From contig NC_134028.1 of NCBI RefSeq assembly GCF_964204645.1, positions 17,584,153 to 17,644,152 of the forward strand: a stretch of 60,000 nt of DNA, in the 5' to 3' direction. The notes below the pieces were generated by a model. That model saw only the letters and a list, made by a program, of their open reading frames with translations. It had not been told where the DNA came from and searched no databases. The position numbers and the translations under genes were made by a program. Below are positions 32,532 through 42,929 of the stretch, one piece after another. Position 1 is the first letter of the stretch; each line of letters starts with the position of its first letter. The DNA comes from Tubulanus polymorphus. Lineage: Eukaryota > Nemertea > Palaeonemertea > Tubulaniformes > Tubulanidae.

Positions 32532-33136
32532 TTACTCTCTACATCTTATAACTAATTCATATATCACAGGAAAGTTATTTAAATCAATTAAATATCCATT
32601 ATGATTTCTTTAATTTGAAATTATTGAAATGTGGAATGCAAGGTTTAAAATCACATTCTGTTAAATTATAATTTAGTTGAGTTCCAAATTGTTTAACATT
32701 TTTTAATGGTAAAATATTTAGTATACTAGAATTGCAAGTTTTATCTTTAGTTGCTTCAAATGTTTTTTTAGGATCAATTAAATTGCAATAAATATAGAAA
32801 TGTGTGCTAGGTATTATATATGGTGTAGTATCAACATTTGAATAAAGTTTATCTGGTGTAATTCCTAACAGTTTAGCTACAGGTTTTTTAACTGAAAATT
32901 GATATTTTTCATTATGAGCTAACCCTATCTTCATTTTATTTCCTGATTGAAAAAAATAAATGTTCAAGACTTTTATCCGATACATTGTAAAGAGTATTAC
33001 ATAAACTTATATTAACTAATTTTAAATCAACACAATTCTTGAATTCTCTATCTAATTGAACTAGTAAATTATGTGATTTATAATTTGTAAGTTTTCTTGA
33101 ATCAACAAATATTCTGTATTCTTTTAATTCTACCAT
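32532..33136 (-). pseudogene. Penton-like minor capsid protein, copy B
   Basis: N-terminus from ATG 33136: MVELKEYRIFVDSRKLTNYK, NLLVQLDREFKNCVDLKLVN. It lacks about 55 residues present in E and changes frame at ~32960. A second frame (32985-32599) carries VKKPVAKLLGI and STHFYIYCNLIDPKKTFEAT. The last strand block lies in a third reading before TAA at 32532. The single-jelly-roll vertex role is inferred from the N-terminal pattern and position between the polymerase and capsid genes. Confidence 0.6.
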
Positions 33137-33153
33137 TTATTTTACATATTTTC

Positions 33154-33507
33154 TTATTCGAAATCTATTTCATGGTGCCCTTTTTCATTCTTACCTTTGT
33201 ATACGAAATAGAAATCTCCAGAACATAATTCTTCTAGATCTTCACTTGATAATCTATGAAATCTATCTGGTAAATATGTTCTGAATTTATATGTATTTCC
33301 TTTTAATCCTTCATATTCTAAGTGTATAACTAATTTATCTCCATGTTTGTTAGTAACTGTATCAATATTTGTAATTAGATATTTCTTATGGATTATTAAT
33401 TCTTTTAACTTCTTAAATTTATAATCTACTGATTTGACATTTGAAGTATCTTTTATTCTATCTAGAAATAATTTGTTGTTCTCACTGTGTGTTTGTTTAC
33501 TCTCCAT
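33154..33507 (-). CDS. 117-aa replication-side protein, copy B
   Basis: Intact and almost identical to the E copy: LIHKKYLITNIDTVTNKHGD, KLVIHLEYEGLKGNTYKF, RTYLPDRFHRLSSEDLEEL and FYFVYKGKNEKGHHEIDF. The strand-rich composition with T-K/N-x-G-D...I-H-L and a YLPDRF block suggests an OB-fold nucleic-acid-binding protein. It is directly downstream of the polymerase and has the early-type upstream motif, which supports a replication role. That assignment is inference. Confidence 0.6.
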   Translation of the reverse strand: MESKQTHSENNKLFLDRIKDTSNVKSVDYKFKKLKELIIHKKYLITNIDTVTNKHGDKLVIHLEYEGLKGNTYKFRTYLPDRFHRLSSEDLEELCSGDFYFVYKGKNEKGHHEIDFE

Positions 33508-33536
33508 TTATAATACATATTTTTATTAAAATTTGA

Positions 33537-36500
33537 TTAACACGTTAGAATTCTTTTCATTATCTCGTTCTCTTTTGTTTCTTCTCTTTTAAATTTTAAG
33601 TATTCATCTAAATTACAACCATAAGCAACTGTATGAATTCCTTCATCCAGAATATTTTTTTATCATCAAATGGGTTTAGACTTATCTTTTCAATTTCTTC
33701 AATAAACATTTCATGATCTTCAGATCTTAAACATCTCATCTTATGTTTTCTAACTTCTTCATTGAATATACAATTGATGTAATCTTTGAAATGAATATTC
33801 TTTTCTACTACACTTTTGGTTATTCCTTTTAACTTTTTAGCTTCATGTTCTTTAGTTTTATATGAATACATTTTAGATCTAATACCGATGAATTCAATCA
33901 TTTCTTCACCACCTAATTCATCTTTGAATTTACCGGGAACTTTTTTATTATCATTGCTAAACAATTCATGATCTTTAGGATAATTACTGAAATCAAAATG
34001 ATGTTTTAATGTTTTTAAATCATCAGTTATGTTATTAGTTTTTATCTTTAATATGTAAGAATCGGTATCAAAATATAAGATTTCTATATGTTTTTCTCCA
34101 AAAAGTGGTTATAATACATTATAATAGAATTCATACATTAGTAATTTTGATAATTCTAAAACTAAAGCACCAACATAGATTGGTTTATTAAATTTAATTG
34201 ATGTTCTTCTCATCTTAACTGCAGCTAAATTTTCATCAAATATTCTGTTACCTAAAAACTTAGGATATGATTGTAAATGCCTTATCCTTTTACCATTACT
34301 AACTAACTCAATATCATTTCTATTTCTAATATTTTCACAAGTCTTACCATAGAATGCATTGTTCATTAGTTTGAAGAAATCTTTCTCAAAATCAGTTTTA
34401 GCTTCAGTTCTCTGTTTGGTGTTAAAATCTATATATTTTTCTAACCACTTAGATTGAGTAAATGAAATATAACTATGTACTTTTTTAGCATCATTCCTTG
34501 TTTTAGATAAAACTTTAACATTCTATAATGTACTACATAATTATATTTATCTTCTTGAGTTACCATTAACTTTTCTGTATGAATATGATTTTCGGGTTTA
34601 ATTCTTTTTTGATAACTTGATAATTCTTCATGAGTTACAGTTTTATGTTCTGGACAGTATGCTAGATTTCTAGATTTAAATTTAATATGTTCAGGATATT
34701 CTAAATCGACAATAAAGAAGTAACCAGTAACTGAATCATCTGCAATATCTAGGATTCTTTTCTTCCAATCAAATTTATCATTATTTTCATGTTGTGAAAC
34801 TTCACTTATTTCAAATACTCCATAAGGTTGTGGTTCCATCATTGCCCAACCATACAAATTATTTGCATCTATATATAATAACTTATATCCAGGGTTATCA
34901 TTTACATTGAAATATCTATCCCCTAATACACCTAAAACTCCTCCTCTTATAGATTTTTCAAATAATAATAATTGATCTATATTTGTTAACAAATCCATTT
35001 TTATATCTGTAAATTTTAAACCACAATCCCATGTTAAACCTGGGCTAGAATAACAATGACATGGATCAATATTGAAATATTTTAGGTTTACATCTCTAAA
35101 CCTTTCGAATATATCGGTTAATAATAATACATCTGATTTTAGATATGAATCTACTAATTGTCCATGATTTTGAAATGATTCCAAATATTCAATGTTCTAT
35201 TATAGACTTCATCTTTAACATATTCATTTTTTAATTCATCATAGAATTGTTCTTTTAATAATTCAGTTATGTTAAAATCATTATGATTTTTATAGAAAGA
35301 ATATGGAATTGCGCCTTTATATCTCATTTATTGAAAATCATCATTATTTGGGTAGTGTTGCTTTAATATTTTTAATTCATCATCAGCTAATGATTTTGAT
35401 AAGTTATCTAATGAACTATTTAAAAATCTATATGAATCTATAAATCTTAGGCAACCAAATTGGAATGATATATAATTCTCAGATGTTCTAGCTAACATTT
35501 TAAATTTATAAGTTGGTATTTTATCTTTTGATCTATTTGAATTTAATCTTTCTATTTCATTATTAATTTCTTCTATTTTATGGCATAACTGTTTGATAAA
35601 TAAATGAGCATCATATCCTGATAAATTATGAAATATAACTGGTACAAAGTTAATTTTCTTAGCTTGTAAGTTACAATTCTCATGTGCAGCACCTCTAAAC
35701 TTTCCATTCAAATGATCATGGTCTCTCACTTTTTTATCTTTATAATTAAATATCTTTTCACAATAATAACATTTATCTGCAAACTCAAATGCTTCTTTAT
35801 CTTCTTCTGTCATTATAATTTCTATATTTTTATTTAACTTTTCATTAAATTTTATTTCATATTCAATTAATAAGTCACAAAAATGATTAATAACATTTTC
35901 ATTTCTATAATGATAATATTCACTTTTAATTAGTTCTGGATAATCAGATTTAATATATAACCCGAAAGCTGCAGCTGATTGATGAATCTTTTTAATAGTA
36001 TTTGTTTTTGGTGGTTCATCTGAAAAATCATTTTCATTAGAATTTAATTTCTTTCTTTTATAATATATTTCTTTTCTATCTTGATCAGTTAATTCTTAAT
36101 TTAATGATTCAAAATCTCCATGTATAACAAATGGTACTTTATTTTTGTAATCATATTTTTTGAATTCTAATATTTTATCCTTTTCATTTGGTAAAACTAA
36201 TTTACAATAATCATGATTTTCACATAATTGTTTATGATTTAATAATGCACTTTCAGTACTGAATTTATGTAAACATTTTCTACATAGATATATTTTATTA
36301 TCAAAATCATTTTCTGATTTAAAAAATAAATCGATTCTTTTAATCCACATATAATGATTCTCATAATATAATATATCTATAACATCGTTTGAATCATAAT
36401 CTTTTGATAGGTATAAAGGTTCTAATGTATAATGTTTTATATTGTTACCTTTTGTATTTGGTAATTTGATTAAATCAAATACATTTATCTTTATATTATT

Positions 36501-37078
36501 ATCTCTTTCTATTTTTGGGATGTTTTTAATTCTAACAGGATACTTATCTATCTTATAATTATTTTCAAATGGTTTATAATGAGTTAATCTAAAACTATGT
36601 GTAATATCTTCTGTTGGATGTAAGCAACTTATAATTGTCCATAGAAAACATTTATCATCTTCATTTTGTACATTTATTACAGCATTAGTTTTAAATGGTA
36701 GTTTAATATAACTCGATGCTTCAATATCTGGTTCTTTATAACATGATAAATTATTTTCATCTATTGGTTTTGATTTAGTTAACTTATTATATTTTGTGTT
36801 ATAAACATGTAAAGTCATAAATATTATTTCATCAAATATTAAACCTGATCCTTCAAAATATTTCTCTTCTATTTTAGTTTTTACTTCATTATAACATTTA
36901 TCTAATTTATCATCTATATGTTGTTTAGATATAATATGTTGTGAATGAGAATTTATATTATATATTGGTTTATCTTCAGATTTTATGAATTTAACTTTAG
37001 AAGATATACTAATTTTAGGGTATTCAACATCAGTTATTATTTTTACAATATTTTTCATATTTTCTAAATGTTTTCCAT
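33537..37078 (-). pseudogene. polB: DNA polymerase B (protein-primed type), copy B, heavily broken
   Basis: At least five open pieces (37058-36096, 35813-35328, 35184-34441, 34366-34109, 33964-33608) cover the E polymerase from residue ~170 on. The initiator ATG at 37078 is joined directly to the equivalent of E residue ~165, so the two N-terminal zinc fingers are deleted. Present: finger CRKCLHKFSTESALLNHKQL, Exo I GDFESLN, the HNH-like CYYCEKIF...RDHDHLNGKF, Exo III YLKSDVLLL, motif A DANNLYGWAM and motif B NNAFYGKTCEN. Where E has a stop codon, B has a Leu codon. Not functional. Confidence 0.8.
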
Positions 37079-37157
37079 TTTAATACGAAAATTTTTATTA
37101 AAATTGATTTTAGAAGTTATTCATTTATATTTTATTCATATATATGAATATTTTAAG

Positions 37158-37309
37158 AGTAATAGGGGTTTAGTTGTTTCATATCAAAGGTTGAAGGGGC
37201 GAGTGAGTAAAAAATAAAAAATAAATTCGAGTGTGCGAGAATTTATTTTTTATTTTTTACTCACTCGACCCTTCGACCTTTGGTATGAAACAACTAAACC
37301 CCTATTACT
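37158..37309. repeat. Palindromic end of element B
   Basis: AGTAATAGGGGTTTAGTTG... reads to the centre and back out as CAACTAAACCCCTATTACT. Arms are about 70 bp and near perfect, with a short centre around TTCGAGTGTGCGAGAA. It separates element B from BEL/Pao sequence. The interior side reads CTTAAAATATTCATATATAT as in C and E. Confidence 0.9.
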
Positions 37310-38011
37310 GTTTCAGATGTCTTGTAGAAGGTCACCGGGGAACAAGTTGTAAAGCGACCCGGATTTGCGGAGTCAACAAATGTAAAGATACACACAACCG
37401 ATTGTTGCATAGAGAAAAACTAATCAACGTCGACGCACCTAGAGCGAGCTACTGCCAGAGCGCTGCAACGGAAGGGGAGCGTTGCAACACACAGCCATCA
37501 GAAGACGTAAGCCTGATAACTCAGAACACCAGATGCAACTTCATAACCATGAGAACAGTACCAGTGATTTTGAAAAATGGTGAGAAGAAACTTCGAATAA
37601 ACGCCTTACTAGACGATGCAAGCACCAAAACATACCTGAACAGTGACGTAGCTGCAGAACTAGGGCTGAGAGGGTCGATGGAAAAAGTAACAGTTAACGT
37701 TATCAACGGACAAACGGAGACGTTTATAACTACACCAGTCGAAGTACAGTTAGAGAGTGTGAACATACCCTAGTCAGTGTATACACCACAGATAGAGTAA
37801 CAGGCCAGATGAAAGCAGTTGACTGGAACGGCTATAGAGATAAGTGGAATCATCTGAAAGGCATACAGTTCCCACGTTTAGGAAAACGACCTATTGTAGA
37901 CATGTTAATAGGTATAGACAACATTGAACTACATTATTCGAGATATACGCGGAAGACCGAAAGAGCCAGTGGCAAGATTAACACCACTTGGGTGGACTTG
38001 TATTGGTTGTC
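37310..38011 (+). pseudogene. BEL/Pao gag-pol fragment: zinc knuckle and protease
   Basis: Frame from inside the palindrome: YYCFRCLVEGHRGTSC, then RICGVNKCKDTHNRLLH (the paired Cys/His knuckles of BEL/Pao). The aspartic protease follows with INALLDDASTKTYLNSDVA, where the D-D/S-A/G-S/T active-site box reads LLDDAST. After a frame change near 37772 it continues as VTGQMKAVDWNGYRDKWNHL, then PIVDMLIGIDNIELHYS and PVARLTPLGWTC, ending at the AGTAATAGGGG of fragment C. Reverse transcriptase should follow but is absent. Confidence 0.85.
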
Positions 38012-38353
38012 AGTAATAGGGGTAATAGGCTTTCAGATCAAAGGTCGAAGGGTCGAGCTCATAAAAAATGAAAAATATGAAAATAATAACAATTTCTACT
38101 TGAATTAGTCGCGAAACTCATAAAAAATGAAAAATAATTCTCACACACTCGAATTTATTTTTCATTTTTACTCGCTAGAAAAAAGTGTGAGTAAAGTGTG
38201 AGTGAAATAAATTCGAGCGCGCGAGAATTATTTTTCATTTTTTATGAGTTTCACTCCTAATTCAAGTAGAAATTGTTATTATTTTCATGTTTTTCATTTT
38301 TAATGAACTCGACCATTCAACCTTTAACCTGAAAGCCCATTACCCCTATTACT
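38012..38353. repeat. Palindromic end of fragment C
   Basis: AGTAATAGGGGTAATAGGCT...AAAGGTCGAAGGGTCGAG... returns as CTCGACCATTCAACC...AGCCCATTACCCCTATTACT. The centre carries AAAGTGTGAGTAAAGTGTGA and TTCGAGCGCGCGAGAA. Outer arms exceed 100 bp. It interrupts the BEL/Pao pol frame. Confidence 0.85.
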
Positions 38354-38501
38354 CTTAAAATAATCATATACATGAATAAAATATATATGAATAACATATA
38401 AATTGATAGATTATTCAATATAAAAGTGTGAGTGAAATAATTCATATTTAAAACATTGAATATTTATATTTGAATGAGTTTTAATAAAAGTTTTGTTATT
38501 A

Positions 38502-39061
38502 AAATGAAGAAAGAAGAAGAAGAACCCAACTTTAAAATCGAATTTAGTGTCCGCAAGACATTATAAAATTGAAAATATTACTGTAATTAATCAAATATTA
38601 TCAAATCAAACATATTTAATTACTAAACTAATTGATACTTTTGATAATGGTGTTAAAAATCCTAAAGTATTCAATACAGTTTTAAATTTTAAAGGAACTT
38701 TAGATGAAAACATAATTAATATTCTTAAAACTCCTTTCAATGAAAGAAATGATGATATAATACTTTCAAAAGATTACAATGATTTGATTAACTTAAGAAT
38801 TGAAAAAAGACAATTATATTATTTCAATTTTGATAATAAACAAATTATCTATAATGAAAATTCAACAAATATTGGAATTCAATGTAAATTAGATATTGAA
38901 AAATCATTTAAAGATATTGCAGTTTAATGTAAATTAGATGATGAATTTAGAAAATTCAATCCTAATGAAAATTGCATTGTTATTGCGGAGGTAAATATTT
39001 AAAATCACATAAATCAAAGCATTATGAAACAATTAAACATAAAAACTGGTGTAAAGAGTAA
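38502..39061 (+). pseudogene. C2HC protein, copy C
   Basis: ATG 38502 reads MKKEEEEPNFKIEFSVRKTL and stops. The main frame is open 38547-38927 (HYKIENITVINQILSNQTYL, FDNGVKNPKVFNTVLNFKGT). A later frame gives HCYCGGKYLKSHKSKHYETI and NWCKE, so the intact finger is Cys-x-Cys...His-x3-His with an extra Cys near the end. Upstream is the early-type motif TTTTAATAAAAG, then TATTAAAATG, as at the polymerase. Function unknown. Confidence 0.55.
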
Positions 39062-39115
39062 CAATTCTACATTATAATTATTGAATTGAGTTAAATGATT
39101 TAAATATCTAATAGA

Positions 39116-40835
39116 CTGTTAAAATGATAAATTGTTTGACAGTTGAAATGATAAATTGTTTGACAGTTGAAATGATAAGACAGTTGAAATGATAAATTGT
39201 TTGACAGTTGAAATGATAAATTGTTTGACAGTTGAAATGATAAATTGTTTGACAGTTGAAATGATAAATTGTTTGACAGTTGAAATGATAAATTGTTTGA
39301 CAGTTGAAATGATAAAACAGCTGAAATGATAAATTGTTTGACAGTTGAAATGTTAAATTGTTTGACAGTTGAAATGATAAATTGTTTGACAGTTGAAATG
39401 ATAAGACAGTTGAAATGATAAATTGTTTGACAGTTGAAATGATAAATTGTTTGACAGTTGAAATGATAAATTGTTTGACAGTTGAAATGATAAGACAGTT
39501 GAAATGATAAATTGTTTGACAGTTGAAATGATAAATTGTTTGGCAGTTGAAATGTTAAATTGTTTGACAGTTGAAATGATAAATTGTTTGACAGTTGAAA
39601 TGATAAATTGTTTGACAGTTGAAATGATAAATTGTTTGACAGTTGAAATGATAAGACAGCTGAAATGATAAATTGTTTGACTGTTGAAATGTTAAATTGT
39701 TTGACAGTTGAAATGATAAATTGTTTGACAGTTGAAATGATAAATTGTTTCACAGTTGAAATGATAAATTGTTTCACAGTTGAAATGTTAAATTGTTTGA
39801 CAGTTGACATGATAGGACAGCTGAAATGATAAATTGTTTGACTGTTGAAATGTTAAATTGTTTGACTGTTGAAATGATAAATTGTTTGACAGTTAAAATG
39901 ATAAATTGTTTGACAGTTGAAATGATAAATTGAAATGATAAATTGTTTGACAGTTGAAATGATAAATTGTTCGACAGTTGAAATGATAAATTGTTTGACA
40001 GTTGAAATGTTAAATTGTTTGACAGTTGAAATGATAAATTGTTTGACAGTTGAAATGATAAATTGTTCGACTGTTGAAATGATAAATTGTTTGACAGTTG
40101 AAATGTTATATTGTTTGACAGTTGAAATGTTAAATTGTTTGACAGTTGAAATGATAAATTGTTTTACAGTTGAAATGTTAAATTGTTTGACAGTTGAAAT
40201 GACAAATTGTTTGACAGCTGAAATGATAAATTGTTCGACTGTTGAAATGATTTGACAGTTTAAATGATAAATTGTTTGACAGTTGAAATGATAAATTGTT
40301 CGACTGTTGAAATGATAAATTGTTTGACAGTTGAAATGATAAATTGTTTGACAGTTGAAATGATGAATTGTTTGAGAGTTGAAATAATAAATTGTTTGAC
40401 AGTTGAAATGTTAAATTGTTTGACAGTTGAAATGATAAATTGTTTGACAGTTGAAATGATAAATTGTTTGACAGTTGTAATGATAAATTGTTTGACAGTT
40501 GAAATGATAAATTGTTCGACTGTTGAAATGATAAATTGTTTGACAGTTGAAATTATAAATTGTTTGACAGTTGAAATGATAAATTGTTCGACTGTTGAAA
40601 TGATAAATTGTTTGACAGTTGAAATGATAAATTCTTTGACAGTTGAAATGATAAATTGTTCGACTGTTGAAATGATAAATTGTTTGACAGTTGAAATGAT
40701 AAATTGTTCGACTGTTGAAATCATAAATTGTTTGACAGTTGAAATGTTAAATTGTTTGACAGTTGAAATGATAAATTGTTTGACAGTTGAAATGTTAAAT
40801 TGTTAGACTGTTGAAATGTTTAATTGTTTGGTTGT
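39116..40835 (+). repeat. 24-bp minisatellite, array C (~70 units)
   Basis: Same unit as array A, with two main forms: TTTGACAGTTGAA and TTCGACTGTTGAA. Short truncated units (ATAAGACAGTTGAAATG) recur at roughly regular distances in the first half (39177, 39404, 39491, 39651), indicating higher-order duplication of blocks. Very long open frames on both strands are by-products of the 24-bp period. Confidence 0.95.
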
Positions 40836-40954
40836 AAATTTAATTGTTATTTGATTTAATCATTTAAAAGTTTAATATTTTTAAAATGATTATAAAATAT
40901 TTAATTAAAAACTAGCAAATATTTTATGAACTGTTTAATTTTTCTCTTAAATAA

Positions 40955-41034
40955 ATGGATGGTTTCATCCCAACTGGGAAAAGTGATTTGAAACATTATT
41001 TAGTTGCTGGAGGTTTAATATTAGCAGCATAATT
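40955..41034 (+). pseudogene. One-TM protein, copy C (5' stub)
   Basis: MDGFIPTGKSDLKHYLVAGG followed by LILAA and a stop. Only the first 25 codons of the 11159-11377 gene remain before the C/D junction. Confidence 0.6.
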
Positions 41035-41070
41035 TTTGACATTTTTTAATAGCTGTCAAACAATTTATCA

Positions 41071-41149
41071 TTTTAAATGTCAATATTAAACCTCCAGCAA
41101 TTAAATAATGTTTCAAATCACTTTTCCCAGTTGGGATGAAACCATCCAT
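41071..41149 (-). pseudogene. One-TM protein, copy D (5' stub)
   Basis: From ATG 41149 the frame reads MDGFIPTGKSDLKHYLIAGG and LI, then departs into a minisatellite-like unit at the junction. Truncated at nearly the same codon as copy C. Confidence 0.55.
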
Positions 41150-41276
41150 TTATTTAAGAGAAAAATTAAACAGTTCATAAAATATTTGCTAGTTTTTGAT
41201 TAAATATTTTATAATCATTTTAAAAATATTAAACTTTTAAATGATTAAATCAAATAACAATTAAATTTACAACCAA

Positions 41277-41860
41277 ACAATTTAACATTTCAACAGTCTA
41301 ACAATTTAACATTTCAACTGTCAAACAATTTATCATTTCAACTGTCAAACAATTTAACATTTCAACTGTCAAACAATTTATGATTTCAACAGTCGAACAA
41401 TTTATCATTTCAACTGTCAAACAATTTATCATTTCAACAGTCGAACAATTTATCATTTCAACTGTCAAAGAATTTATCATTTCAACTGTCAAAGAATTTA
41501 TCATTTCAACAGTCGAACAATTTATCATTTCATCAGTCGAACAATTTATCATTTCAACTGTCAAACAATTTATCATTTCAACTGTCAAACAATTTATCAT
41601 TTCAACAGTCAAACAATTTATCATTTCAACTGTCAAACAATTTATCATTTCAACTGTCAAACAATTTATCATTTTAACAGTCAAACACTTTATCATTTCA
41701 ACAGTCGAACAATTTATCATTTTAACAGTCGAACAATTTATCATTTCAACAGTCGAACAATTTATCATTTCAACAGTCGAACAATTTATCATTTTAACAG
41801 TCGAACAATTTATCATTTCAGCTGTCAAACAATTTATCATTTTAAATGTCAAACAATTGC
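41277..41860 (-). repeat. 24-bp minisatellite, array D (~24 units)
   Basis: Reverse complement of the C unit, with the same TTTGACAG/TTCGACTG variants. At 41849 it runs directly into the 3' part of the C2HC gene, having replaced the zinc-finger tail. Confidence 0.95.
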
Positions 41861-42370
41861 AATATCTTTATAAGAATTTTTATTAACTGATTCACACTGA
41901 ATTGCAATATCTTTAAAAGAATTATTGTTTTCTAAATCACATTGAATTTCAATATTTGATGTATTTTCATTATAAATAATTTGTTTATTATCAAAATTAC
42001 AATAATATAATTGTCGTTTTTCAATTCTTAAGTCTATCCTATCATTACCTTTTGAAAGTATTATATCACTTTCTCTTTCATTAAAAGGAAATTTAAGAAT
42101 ATTTATTATGTTTTCATCTAAATTACCTTTATAATTTAAAACTGTATTAAATATTTTAGGATTTTTGGCGCCATTATCTAAAGTATCTATTAGTTCAGTT
42201 ATTAAATATGTTTCATTTAATACTATTTGATTAATTACAGTAATATTATTAATTTTATATTGTCTTCCATATACTAAATTTTTTGCTGAGATACAATTTT
42301 TAATGTTAAATAGTGAAAATAATTCATTCAATTCTTTTATTTCAATTTTAAATTCCATTTCTTCTTTCAT
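41849..42370 (-). CDS. C2HC-family protein, copy D (longest N-terminus, finger lost)
   Basis: 173 codons from ATG 42370: MKEEMEFKIEIKELNELFSL, FNIKNCISAKNLVYGRQYKI, LIDTLDNGAKNPKIFNTVLN and FDNKQIIYNENTSNIEIQCD. Then IAIQC repeats end in minisatellite sequence, so the C-terminal finger is missing. It shows the true start that is broken in A and C. The upstream motif here is a T-run with ATATAAATG (late-like) instead of the early type seen in C. Confidence 0.55.
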   Translation of the reverse strand: MKEEMEFKIEIKELNELFSLFNIKNCISAKNLVYGRQYKINNITVINQIVLNETYLITELIDTLDNGAKNPKIFNTVLNYKGNLDENIINILKFPFNERESDIILSKGNDRIDLRIEKRQLYYCNFDNKQIIYNENTSNIEIQCDLENNNSFKDIAIQCESVNKNSYKDIAIV

Positions 42371-42371
42371 T

Positions 42372-42640
42372 TATATAGCAAAATTATTACTCACACTTTA
42401 CTCACACTTTTATTATTGAAAATCTAACTTATTTTACTCACACTTTACACACACTTTTAACATTGAAAATCTAACTTATTTTACTCACACTTTTAACGTC
42501 GAAAATCTAACTTATTTTACTCACACTTTACTCACACTTTTAACGTTGAAAATCTAAATTATTTTACTCACACTTTACTCACACTTTTAACATTGAAAAT
42601 CTAACTTATTTTACTCACACTTTACTCACACTTTTAATAT
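42372..42640 (-). repeat. Tandem ~60-bp repeats containing GTGTGAGT
   Basis: On the minus strand, AAAGTGTGAGTAAAGTGTGA is followed by GTAAAATAAGTTAGATTTTC and AACGTT, repeated about five times with small length changes. The same AAAGTGTGAGT core is found near element ends (9548, 9627, 38178, 38420). Confidence 0.85.
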
Positions 42641-42740
42641 TGACCAATTTTATCATTTTATTAGCGCTTTTATATTAAAAAGTGTGTTTATTTTTGGAAA
42701 AAAGCAAAAAATTTAATTTTTCTAAACTTAATTTTATTTC

Positions 42741-42908
42741 TTAATTCGCGGATACTTTCTCTCCATATTTAGTTTTTATCTTTTCTAATTTCAATATTTT
42801 ATGTTCACTTTCTTTTGTAACATCAACTAACTTTTTTATTTCAAATTGTTTTTTTGCTGGTTTTATTCTGTTATTTATTGTTGCTAAGAATGCTTTTCTA
42901 TCTCCCAT
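42741..42908 (-). CDS. 55-aa basic protein of fragment D
   Basis: ATG 42908 to TAA 42741: MGDRKAFLATINNRIKPAKK, then a Lys/Glu-rich helix (LVDVTKESEHKILKLEK) and KTKYGEKVSAN. Upstream T8, then TCCTTATAAATG, matching the late-type motif, supports a real start. No family recognised and no copy elsewhere in the window. Confidence 0.45.
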   Translation of the reverse strand: MGDRKAFLATINNRIKPAKKQFEIKKLVDVTKESEHKILKLEKIKTKYGEKVSAN

Positions 42909-42929
42909 TTATAAGGAAAAAAAATTACT

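Larger units (their letters stand above)
26128..37309 (-). mobile_element. Polinton/adintovirus-like element B (minus strand, truncated)
   Basis: A+T-rich block with eleven genes in the order seen in element E: polymerase (37.1 kb) down to the C2H2 protein (26.1 kb). The left end is a palindrome at 37158-37309. The right part (hairpin, ATPase, integrase) is missing: homology stops at ~26128 inside the C2H2 gene. Breaks differ from those in E, so the two copies decayed independently. Relative to E it has deletions in the polymerase N-terminus, the penton-like gene and the 405-aa-type gene. Confidence 0.85.
38354..41034 (+). mobile_element. Polinton-like fragment C
   Basis: Interior sequence after the palindrome (CTTAAAATAATCATATACAT), C2HC pseudogene, minisatellite, start of the one-TM gene. 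It stops abruptly at ~41034, where fragment D begins in reverse. Same order as fragment A. Confidence 0.7.
41035..42928 (-). mobile_element. Polinton-like fragment D (inverted relative to C)
   Basis: Minus-strand order from 42.9 kb: 55-aa gene, 50-bp repeats, C2HC gene, minisatellite, stub of the one-TM gene. With C it forms a large tail-to-tail inverted duplication centred near 41035. BEL/Pao pol sequence resumes right after it. Confidence 0.7.

Noticed and set aside
39116-40835. Minisatellite as a CRISPR array
   Set aside because: No spacers between units, eukaryotic context, and units are directly contiguous.
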